Of a DNA stretch of 12,746 nt, positions 6,641-12,746 are shown one piece after another. Source of the DNA: Anaerolineae bacterium (GTDB taxonomy: Bacteria > Chloroflexota > Anaerolineae > UBA1429); contig SKLG01000400.1 of assembly GCA_007123335.1 (NCBI GenBank), positions 1 to 12,746 on the forward strand, read 5' to 3'. The notes under the pieces are model-generated. The model had not been told where the DNA came from. It made no database searches and saw nothing but the letters and a program-made list of their open reading frames with translations. The position numbers and the translations under genes were made by a program. Within the stretch, counting starts at the first letter, position 1, and each line of letters begins with the position of its first letter.

Positions 6641-8218
6641 TCAATCATCGGGCCATGATATCATGGGTATAGGAGGCGGGGTTGATAGGCGCGTAAGAAC
6701 CGGCTCCACCGTCTTGGCCAGTTCACCCAGGCTGATAGATAAGGTGGGTACACCGACCGGAGGGTCCGGCGGCGAAATCCCGGCTTCCGGTGGAGCCGTC
6801 GGCAGATCCTCTGGCACTGGGGGCGGCGCCACTGGTGTATGCGGTGGGGGCATCGGTATCTCTATCGAAGGCCAGGCGGTCGGAGGCGCTGGCAGCTCCG
6901 GCATAATGGTCAGCGGTAGGTCTGGTTTGTCTGCGGGTTTGGGCAATGCCGGAGTCGGTATATCCAGTGGGGGCAGCGTGCCAGGTGGCTCGGGCGTTGT
7001 CGGCCACGTGGGCATCACCAGGGTCATGGTCAAGATCGGTTTGGGCAGCATGGGTTCCTCGGGCGTAGATGGCCAGGTTACTGTCGGCCACGGCTCATAG
7101 GTGATCGTCATGCTAGGCAACTGCGGCACCTCGAATGTGGGCCGCGTGACGCTGGGCCGAGGTGCAATGGTCGCTGTGCGCGATGGACGAGGCGATGCTG
7201 GAGGCACCGGCGCCGCCTCGGTCGGTCGGTGCGGCGTCGAGGAAGGTACGTGGACACCGTCAGCGGCGTTTGTGCCGTCCGCTTGCACACCCGGATAGGG
7301 CTCATCGTGGGTATCGTCATCCTCCATGGCACCAAACCCAAAGGCGCTCATCTCATCGACGGAGAGAACCCCCGTTTCTGAGAGCAATCCCGCTGGCGAC
7401 ACGGCCACATACCCGCGTGGGAGTAATAGCCAATCCTCGCGATCGCCCCGCACCCGGACCCGACCCTCCGCTACCACCACACGCGTCTGGCCATCATCGG
7501 TCACGGTCACCACAAACGTCGTGCCCTGGACCGAAACCAGAGCACCGGGCGTTCGAACTTCAAAGGCCGAGCCCAGACCCTCGAGCCTGGCCACGTTATA
7601 GTGAACCGAGCCACTTTTTTGTTCGATAGCGATTCGATAGCTGCTTCCGATGACGTTCTTACGCACCGAGCCTAATGTGATTTGGGCGCCAGGCTGCATT
7701 TCGACAGAACTGCCGTCAAAGAGGAGCAGGCCAGCAGGCTCTGTGGCAGTACGCAACAGTGTCCCTGGATCCACCCTGATGCTCGAAGGAGCAGATGGCT
7801 GCTCCTCGGACTCTGCTGTCGGCGCCTCAAAGATCAAGGCCTCACCCATCACCTGAACCGGCTCGGACATGACCAGGATCGGCCAACTGAGCGCGGTGAC
7901 CAAAAGCACGAGTAGCAGCGCCGCCGAGGCCAGTCGCATTGGCGATCTCCACGACCGCGCGAGCCATGTCCAGATCGACTCGGCGGCAGTAGCCTGTGGC
8001 ATACACAGCCGCTTGGCTCTGGCGACGACGGCCTGAGGCGGATCAGGCAGCGCTTCAGCATGGGAAACCTGGTTCAGGTGTCGTAGCCAAGCGACATCTG
8101 CCGCACACTGGGCGCAACCCGATTCGAGGTGCGCCTCGATACGCTGGCGAGCGCCCTCTTCCAGACGCTCATCCACCCAATCAGCAAGCTCATCGAACGT
8201 TACGGGATGTCGCTCCAT
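6641..8218 (-). CDS. Membrane anti-sigma/FecR-domain protein with long proline-rich outer tail
   Basis: A 525-residue protein in four parts. Residues 1-50 look like a zinc-binding anti-sigma domain (H30-x4-C35-x2-C38 in HLESGCAQC). Residues 96-117 form one membrane helix. Residues 145-285 are a FecR-like beta domain with the typical GTTF-V-VTVTDDGQT and VAEGRVRV signature at 232-256. Residues 325-525 are a proline/threonine-rich low-complexity tail. The expected topology is an inside N-terminus holding the sigma factor and an outside FecR plus tail. Classic FecR works with a TonB receptor to sense iron-citrate; no such receptor is present here, so the signal is unknown. The start lies 7 bases after the sigma stop, a classic sigma/anti-sigma pair, probably translationally coupled; its own Shine-Dalgarno is weak. 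The zinc-finger spacing has one extra residue compared with the usual Hx3Cx2C. Confidence 0.87.
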   Translation of the reverse strand: MERHPVTFDELADWVDERLEEGARQRIEAHLESGCAQCAADVAWLRHLNQVSHAEALPDPPQAVVARAKRLCMPQATAAESIWTWLARSWRSPMRLASAALLLVLLVTALSWPILVMSEPVQVMGEALIFEAPTAESEEQPSAPSSIRVDPGTLLRTATEPAGLLLFDGSSVEMQPGAQITLGSVRKNVIGSSYRIAIEQKSGSVHYNVARLEGLGSAFEVRTPGALVSVQGTTFVVTVTDDGQTRVVVAEGRVRVRGDREDWLLLPRGYVAVSPAGLLSETGVLSVDEMSAFGFGAMEDDDTHDEPYPGVQADGTNAADGVHVPSSTPHRPTEAAPVPPASPRPSRTATIAPRPSVTRPTFEVPQLPSMTITYEPWPTVTWPSTPEEPMLPKPILTMTLVMPTWPTTPEPPGTLPPLDIPTPALPKPADKPDLPLTIMPELPAPPTAWPSIEIPMPPPHTPVAPPPVPEDLPTAPPEAGISPPDPPVGVPTLSISLGELAKTVEPVLTRLSTPPPIPMISWPDD

Positions 8219-8225
8219 AAGGCGG

Positions 8226-8822
8226 TTAGAAACCCATCTCTTGCAAAATATCGCGTAGCTTTTTCAGACAACGAGCGCGTGTCGGCCCTATGCTGCCTAC
8301 AGGCATATCAAGCTCGGAACTGATCTCTTCGTACGATGGTTCTCGCTCATCGAAATAGAGTAACCATATCAGCGTACGACACCGCTCCCCCAAATAGCCA
8401 AGCCCCTGCTTTAGAATCTCTCGCTCCACAGAGGTATATAGACTCTTGGCAGGACTGGCATCAGGATCCGCCGACAGAGCATACTCGATCCCCATGTCCT
8501 GGACGAACGGTTCTTTCGTCAGCTTCTTGGATACGGCCCAGCTCTCTCGCTGGGTCGTAGTGATGAGCCATTTGGCCAGGCCGTTCCCATCGCGTATGGT
8601 GTCTTTGTACTCGAACAGGGCGGCAAACACGGACTGAAAGACGTCCGCCGCATCCTCCTGGCACAGGCCACATTTCAGCGAGACCGACCACACCAGACGC
8701 TTGTGCCGCTCGACGAGAGTCTCCCAGGCCCATGCCTGGCCATCCGTGCATGCGTCTAGCAGCTCGCCGTCTGTCAGATGATCCGCTGAAGCGTCGCCTC
8801 TCGGCTGTGTTTCGTTCACCAT
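8226..8822 (-). CDS. ECF-type sigma-70 family RNA polymerase sigma factor
   Basis: A 198-residue protein with the two-domain ECF layout. Region 2 spans about 32-100, with the EDAADVFQSVF core-binding/-10 helix at 56-66 and a KWLITTTQRESW segment at 84-95. A linker follows, then region 4 at about 133-192. Its helix-turn-helix includes SYEEISSELDMPVGSIGPTRARCLKKLR-type residues (163-190), which bind the -35 element. Such factors redirect RNA polymerase to a small regulon and are held by a membrane anti-sigma protein. Here that is the FecR-domain protein 7 bases downstream. The start is ATG at 8822, with only a weak upstream ribosome site. I cannot define its target promoter; no repeated GGAAC/CGTC-type pair is evident in front of the local genes. 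Confidence 0.93.
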   Translation of the reverse strand: MVNETQPRGDASADHLTDGELLDACTDGQAWAWETLVERHKRLVWSVSLKCGLCQEDAADVFQSVFAALFEYKDTIRDGNGLAKWLITTTQRESWAVSKKLTKEPFVQDMGIEYALSADPDASPAKSLYTSVEREILKQGLGYLGERCRTLIWLLYFDEREPSYEEISSELDMPVGSIGPTRARCLKKLRDILQEMGF

Positions 8823-8827
8823 AAAAG

Positions 8828-8850
8828 AGAGCTGACCTTGCTCTAAAATA
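8828..8850 (-). promoter_or_regulatory. Possible -10 element and leader hairpin before the sigma gene
   Basis: In the 92-base gap between the amidinotransferase-like gene and the sigma gene, the minus strand shows TATTTT (8850-8845), a possible -10 without a good -35. Directly after it comes a 5-bp hairpin, AGAGC/GCTCT (arms 8840-8844 and 8828-8832), with a 7-base loop. CTTTT and the ATG at 8822 follow. It could be a weak terminator for the upstream operon or a structure near the ribosome site. The evidence is thin. Confidence 0.25.
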
Positions 8851-8914
8851 CGTTACCGATTCGTCTTGGAGCAGTGGATCGGCAACACTGTCCGATATCT
8901 ACAGCCCGTTCCGC

Positions 8915-9817
8915 TCACTCACCTGGCTGGTAGCGAAAAGCCAGGCACTTGATGCCACCCCCTGATTTGTGGAACTCGGATGCGTCTAGCTTGGCGGTTT
9001 CGTAACCCGCCGCAAATAGTCGCTGCTCAAGACGTTCCGATATACCCACGTTCAGCACGACGGTATGGTCGACCACAAAGGCATTGCACGCAAAGCATAG
9101 TGCGTCCGCCAGATCGACCGGGATGGTGCGGCGAACGTGCGCCTGGAGCCAGCGATAGTCCTCAAAGGGGAACGCCTGGGGATAGACGAGGCACGTTTCG
9201 CGATCCAGCATACAGAGCGCTATGTCGAGATGGTAAAAGCGCGAATCCTTGATCGGAAGGTAGTAAAGTCGCCTCTCAGGGATGCCCCAGATGGAAGCAA
9301 GCGCCTTGTACGCCTGAGCGTTGGCGCGTTCTCCCAGGCTACACAACAGGTATCCGTCGACAAAAGTACAACAGGCCTGGCCCTCCCAGAAGCACCCGGA
9401 GGGGAGCTGGCACACCTCAAGCTCCTGATGACAAAACCATTGCCAGAAATAATCGGTTTCCTGCTGCCGCTGCGCATACCGGAAGCGACTGACCACGGCG
9501 CGCCCCCGGTGGATCATGCCGGCGTTTGCGGCGAACACCATATCATAGAGCCCAGGCCCGGGGTCAATGACGTGGAGTTGCACGCCCAGCCCAACCAGCT
9601 TGGTGTAGAGATGATTCCACTGTGTACGAGCTCTGTCCCGATCTACAGGATGATGCATCGTCATCCAGGGGTTGATGCTATAAGCGACGTCGAATTGGTC
9701 GGGACGTACCATCAATGCCGCACACGCTTCTTGAGCCAGATCGGAGGCATGTACTGGCGCCCTCACGCTGCTGAGCACCGCCTCGCTGGTCGGATACACA
9801 GAGCTTCCCGTCGTCAT
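8915..9817 (-). CDS. Amidinotransferase-fold enzyme (DDAH/arginine deiminase-like)
   Basis: A 300-residue protein of the guanidino-modifying superfamily, whose members hydrolyse or transfer the amidino group of arginine-like substrates through a Cys nucleophile. Visible motifs: D92 in DMVFAANAG, H196 in YHLD, ACNAF with N245, and SGGGIKC with the catalytic C291 near the C-terminus. The order and spacing fit dimethylarginine dimethylaminohydrolase-like proteins. The usual FEG-x-GD substrate motif reads FWEGQACC (143-150), so the expected Asp is replaced. The protein is Cys-rich (12 in 300). The ATG at 9817 is chosen for its AGAGGGGA ribosome site; an in-frame TTG (9862) or ATG (9850) would overlap the adaptor gene. 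It follows the HlyD adaptor by 22 bases, so it is probably co-transcribed with the transporter. The substrate is unknown. Confidence 0.87.
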   Translation of the reverse strand: MTTGSSVYPTSEAVLSSVRAPVHASDLAQEACAALMVRPDQFDVAYSINPWMTMHHPVDRDRARTQWNHLYTKLVGLGVQLHVIDPGPGLYDMVFAANAGMIHRGRAVVSRFRYAQRQQETDYFWQWFCHQELEVCQLPSGCFWEGQACCTFVDGYLLCSLGERANAQAYKALASIWGIPERRLYYLPIKDSRFYHLDIALCMLDRETCLVYPQAFPFEDYRWLQAHVRRTIPVDLADALCFACNAFVVDHTVVLNVGISERLEQRLFAAGYETAKLDASEFHKSGGGIKCLAFRYQPGE

Positions 9818-9820
9818 GTC

Positions 9821-9828
9821 TCCCCTCT
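9821..9828 (-). promoter_or_regulatory. Shine-Dalgarno fixing the amidinotransferase-like start
   Basis: AGAGGGGA on the minus strand lies three bases before the ATG at 9817. It supports this start over the in-frame TTG at 9862 and the ATG at 9850, both inside the end of the adaptor gene. Confidence 0.65.
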
Positions 9829-9839
9829 GCACGTCCAAG

Positions 9840-11327
9840 CTAGCGCACATCGATACGAGCAAAGGCCGTCATGCCCCAACGCAGATCGGCGTTGATATCC
9901 GGATCGAGATCGAGAATGGCGGTATATACCTTGTCACCACGATAGTCCTCCGCCAAAACAGAGACATACGCCACGGTAGCCTTGAAGCGCTGTCCACCAA
10001 GGGCATCGACCGACACCTCTGCTGTCTGCCCTGGTCGTACTCTCGTTATGTCAATTTCAGTCAGGTCTTTGGTCTCTACGCGCAAGCAGGCCAGATCACC
10101 CAGCCGCACGACGAGCTGTTGCGGGGCCACCAGCTCCCCATCGGATACGCCTACCTGGCCGATGGTGCCGGAGAAGGGCGCGCGGATCACGGCATCATCC
10201 AGGTTATACGTGGCTCGGTTGAGCGCCGCGGTTGCCTCGGCAGCGATCGCCTCAGCGACGGCGATGGCCTCAGCTCTAGGTCCCGCTCGGAGCAAATCTC
10301 GCTCTGACTTGGCCTGTTCGATGCGAGCCATGCTCGTCTCGCGTTGACTCTCGCTCTGCGCAAGAGCCGATTTGGCGATGCTGAGCTGCGCCTCGGCCTC
10401 GGCCACCTGTGCCCTGGCGCTCTCGACCTGACTCACCGCATGTTCCCATTCTCCTCGAGCAATGGCCACACTCGCGGCGGCTTCTGCGACCTCTGCCTGG
10501 GCCACGGCCACTTGTTGAGGCAAAGCCCCTGCCTTGAGTTGCTCTAGCTCTAGCGACGCAATAGCCAACTGCGCCTCGCCGGCAGCCACTTGCCCTTGGG
10601 CGCCCTCATATTCGGCGGAGCTACCGCCCGGTCCGCCCAGAGCATCGCGTCTTCCTTGATAGGCCCACAACTGGTTACGAGCCAGATCGATGCGCTTCTC
10701 GGCAATTTGAAGGTCAATGGCCGTGGGCCCCGCTACCAGTTGGTCGAGGCGTGCTTGCTGGCGACTCTGGGTAGCCTGTGCCGCGCGAAACCGCCCCTCG
10801 GCAACGTCGGCCGACTTGAGCGCCGCGCTCACTGCGGATTGGGCCTGCTTGAACACCGCTTCTGCCGCAGCAACCTTGCCCTTGGCGATCTCGATGGCAA
10901 TCTCGGCGCTCTTGGCTTCGGTCTCCAGGATCTTGACCGCGGCTTCGGTTGCGGCGATTTCTTCCGCCCGCGCACCCGCTCGCGCCTGAGCCAACTCGGC
11001 CTGAGCCCGCTTGAGCGCAGCCTCCGCCTCTACAACCACCTGATCCAGGTCACGCGTATCGAGCCTGGCCAATTCCTGGCCGCTCTCCACTTGATCGCCT
11101 GCCGAGACAAGTATCTCCTGCACGCGCCCAAGGGTCTTGAACGCGAGTTCCGCTTCGCGACAGGGAACAATCGCGGCCTCGGCGACAACCGTGTTCGTGG
11201 ATACGCTCTGAACGGGCGCCATAGGGGTGCTCTCGTTCAACGATTGTGAAATGGCTGGTCTGGCGCCACAGCCAACCAGCAGCACCATAGCCATCAGAAC
11301 AACCAACCGTCCGATTCTCAGACACAT
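9840..11327 (-). CDS. Lipoprotein HlyD/MacA-type efflux adaptor
   Basis: A 495-residue adaptor of an ABC export system. It opens with a lipoprotein signal, with lipobox LVGC and lipidated C20, so it is anchored to the outer face of the cytoplasmic membrane. The first half of the lipoyl domain lies at about 67-90 (GRVQEILVSAGDQV). A very long Ala/Glu/Gln-rich helical region follows (about 92-375). Then come the second half-lipoyl (IRAPFSGTIGQVGVSDGELV, about 381-400) and beta-barrel/membrane-proximal domains to the end. The helical part is longer than in E. coli MacA, whose whole length is about 370, and contains four AG(P) turn motifs. The ATG at 11327 has GGAGG seven bases upstream; a longer frame to 11435 would overlap the permease gene and lack the signal at its start. 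It follows the permease by 13 bases. Lipid anchoring instead of a membrane helix is common in Gram-positive-type and Chloroflexota cells. Confidence 0.93.
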   Translation of the reverse strand: MCLRIGRLVVLMAMVLLVGCGARPAISQSLNESTPMAPVQSVSTNTVVAEAAIVPCREAELAFKTLGRVQEILVSAGDQVESGQELARLDTRDLDQVVVEAEAALKRAQAELAQARAGARAEEIAATEAAVKILETEAKSAEIAIEIAKGKVAAAEAVFKQAQSAVSAALKSADVAEGRFRAAQATQSRQQARLDQLVAGPTAIDLQIAEKRIDLARNQLWAYQGRRDALGGPGGSSAEYEGAQGQVAAGEAQLAIASLELEQLKAGALPQQVAVAQAEVAEAAASVAIARGEWEHAVSQVESARAQVAEAEAQLSIAKSALAQSESQRETSMARIEQAKSERDLLRAGPRAEAIAVAEAIAAEATAALNRATYNLDDAVIRAPFSGTIGQVGVSDGELVAPQQLVVRLGDLACLRVETKDLTEIDITRVRPGQTAEVSVDALGGQRFKATVAYVSVLAEDYRGDKVYTAILDLDPDINADLRWGMTAFARIDVR

Positions 11328-11334
11328 ATTTCGG

Positions 11335-11339
11335 CCTCC
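11335..11339 (-). promoter_or_regulatory. Shine-Dalgarno fixing the adaptor lipoprotein start
   Basis: GGAGG on the minus strand, seven bases before the ATG at 11327, lies just after the permease stop. It supports the start that gives a proper lipoprotein signal. Confidence 0.75.
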
Positions 11340-11340
11340 G

Positions 11341-12746
11341 TTATTCGAAACGTATTGCATCAATAACTCGTGTATCTGCCGCCTTGATAGCGGGCCAGAA
11401 GCTGGCAAGTGCCGAAAGAATAACCACAAGCCCAAACCAAAGCATCAATGCGCTATGCGAGTACTGAAAGTCGAGGGGCACGCGAAAAAGAGCCAGGCCG
11501 ACGGCTTGACTAAAGAAACTGGCCCCTGGATAGCTCAGGGGTGCGGCTATGAGCCAACTGAACAACCCAAGGACTATTCCTTCGACGACAAATGTACTGA
11601 CGATAGCAAAAGAGGTCGCGCCAACGGTTCGCATAATGCCTATTTCGCGGCTCCGTTCGAGAATGTTGATAGAGAGGGTGCCCATCAAGCCCAAGCCGCC
11701 AACCACGGCGGTGAGAAGCGCCATGCTGAGCATCAAGGCCAACACGATCCCGAATTGTGCCCGGGTCTGCGTGCGAATCTGGTGTGCGCTGAGCATGAAC
11801 GCTGGCTCCAGGTTGCGGCCCACGTAAGCATCGCGTACAGCTTGAAGCAGCCCATCGCTCTGGTTGGCGGACTGAATCATGACAACCGTTCCACGGTTCA
11901 GACTGCCCGTTTCTCGCGACAGGGTAAGAAGCGGCACAAAACAGTCGAGCTGCTCATTCGTGATGCTGATAACCAGCCCGACGACCGTCCAGAAGGATCT
12001 CCTTCCCGCAATGGAGAGCTCGATACGGTCGCCTACATCTATGCCATGATCGGTGGCGATCTTGTGGTTGAGCAGGATGGCGTGGCCGTCGCCGGGCAGC
12101 AGGCTTCGCCCTTGAACGAGACGAGGATTGAACATGGCCGATGGCTCAGGCACACCCAGCACATAGATCTCCTTCTCCTCCCCAGTAGACAGGGCCAAAT
12201 AGGCCGTGCGTTGGTCCCACACTTCGGAGTGCAGAACACCGGGCACGGCCTCGGCAAGTTCGTTGAGGCGTTCGATACGCTCTGGCTGATTAAAGACAAC
12301 CCACATATCCAGCCCAAGGTCCTGGATCAGCAATTCGAGGGTGCGATCGAGAGAGTCCCCCACCGTCAAGACGCTGATGAACATGACCCCGGCGACGCCA
12401 AGCGTCAGCAACGTCAGTAGAACTCGCGCCTTGCGTCTCAAGCTATTCCGCAGACTCAGAGCCAAAGGCCGCGGCAGAAAACGCAGATGTGCCGTGAGGC
12501 GGTCGAGCCAGCCCGAACCAAAGCTGTCGCCAAGGCCATAGGTACTGATAGCCTGGCGCGGCGTAATGCGAGCGCCGCCGATGGTGGGGCCAAGCGCGGC
12601 CAGCACCGGCACCAAGAGGGCCACGACGATCTGAACAATGACCGCCTGAGGAACGATGTGGAACGCGCCTCGCTGAATGTTGATCATATTGAGCAGCCAG
12701 TCGGACAGATAAAAGGTGGCCAGGGTGGCCGCAGGTATAGCGATCA
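11341..12746 (-). CDS. FtsX/MacB-type ABC transporter permease, 5' end beyond the window
   Basis: The frame is open to the right edge, with 467 residues visible before the TAA at 11341; the ATG at 12687 is probably internal because the frame continues upstream with membrane-like sequence. The visible part starts with the end of a first FtsX domain (hydrophobic helices, then an ARITPRQAISTYG-type end). Next is a linker, then LSLRNSLRRKARVLLTLLTL, the start of a second MacB-like unit. An extracellular domain of about 220 residues follows, then three C-terminal helices with the FtsX signature ILERSREIGIMRTVGA and the end PAIKAADTRVIDAIRFE. This is the two-FtsX-domain permease architecture, usually about 800 residues in full. 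Such permeases pair with a MacB/LolD-like ATPase and power mechanical export or membrane extraction. The ATPase is not in the window. The partner adaptor follows 13 bases downstream. Confidence 0.93.
   Translation of the reverse strand, partial: IAIPAATLATFYLSDWLLNMINIQRGAFHIVPQAVIVQIVVALLVPVLAALGPTIGGARITPRQAISTYGLGDSFGSGWLDRLTAHLRFLPRPLALSLRNSLRRKARVLLTLLTLGVAGVMFISVLTVGDSLDRTLELLIQDLGLDMWVVFNQPERIERLNELAEAVPGVLHSEVWDQRTAYLALSTGEEKEIYVLGVPEPSAMFNPRLVQGRSLLPGDGHAILLNHKIATDHGIDVGDRIELSIAGRRSFWTVVGLVISITNEQLDCFVPLLTLSRETGSLNRGTVVMIQSANQSDGLLQAVRDAYVGRNLEPAFMLSAHQIRTQTRAQFGIVLALMLSMALLTAVVGGLGLMGTLSINILERSREIGIMRTVGATSFAIVSTFVVEGIVLGLFSWLIAAPLSYPGASFFSQAVGLALFRVPLDFQYSHSALMLWFGLVVILSALASFWPAIKAADTRVIDAIRFE

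Noticed and set aside
6585..6644. TTG start for the small membrane protein overlapping the FecR stop (TTGA)
   Set aside because: The ATG at 6584 has a GAGGTG site at good distance and places the membrane helix at the N-terminus; TTG is possible but less supported.
6417..7100. Glycine-rich plus-strand frame that looks like a Gly-rich surface protein
   Set aside because: It is the complement of the proline-rich tail of the FecR protein (GGN is the complement of NCC); no ribosome site or other support.
8890..8914. GGAAC on the minus strand just after the amidinotransferase-like stop, resembling an ECF -35 element
   Set aside because: No CGTC-like -10 element at the expected 16-17 base spacing; a five-base match alone is expected by chance.
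11328..11435. Longer start for the adaptor at 11435
   Set aside because: It overlaps the permease end and would bury the lipoprotein signal 36 residues inside the protein.

Overview
The window reads as a piece of a GC-rich bacterial chromosome (roughly 55-65 % GC by eye), and every credible gene lies on the minus strand. So the biological reading order runs from position 12746 down to 1. The gene mix suggests a Chloroflexota bacterium (Anaerolineae/Caldilineae-like): an ECF sigma factor beside a FecR-domain membrane protein, a secreted array of DUF5666-type repeats, a lipoprotein HlyD adaptor with a MacB/FtsX permease, and a secreted propeller protein ending in an LPLV(R) tail. This assignment is an inference; there is no rRNA, tRNA or taxonomic marker in the window.

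Region A (12746-8915) is an efflux-like operon. It holds the C-terminal half of a two-domain FtsX/MacB-type ABC permease (cut by the window edge), a lipoprotein HlyD-type adaptor with a very long helical region, and an amidinotransferase-fold (DDAH/arginine-deiminase-like) enzyme. Gaps are 13 and 22 bases. No ATPase gene is visible; it may lie beyond the right edge.

Region B (8822-4445) is a signalling and cell-surface cluster. It holds an ECF sigma factor and, 7 bases on, a membrane protein joining an anti-sigma zinc-finger-like N-terminus, one membrane helix, an outside FecR domain and a 200-residue proline-rich tail. Then come a small single-helix membrane protein and a secreted protein with six DUF5666-like repeats. 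A perfect 14-bp hairpin follows the last gene. Below it lie a secreted seven-repeat beta-propeller and, slightly overlapping or closely following, an Sfp-type phosphopantetheinyl transferase (4355-2386).

Region C (2362-1) is a sugar-metabolism operon with its own near-consensus sigma-70 promoter (TTGACA, 17 bases, GATAAT). It encodes a zinc-dependent medium-chain dehydrogenase and a GH127-family (beta-L-arabinofuranosidase-like) glycosidase that runs off the left edge.

No intergenic stretch exceeds about 155 bases. I see no tRNA, rRNA, CRISPR array, transposase or attachment site. The long plus-strand reading frames are mirror images of the GC-rich minus-strand genes.
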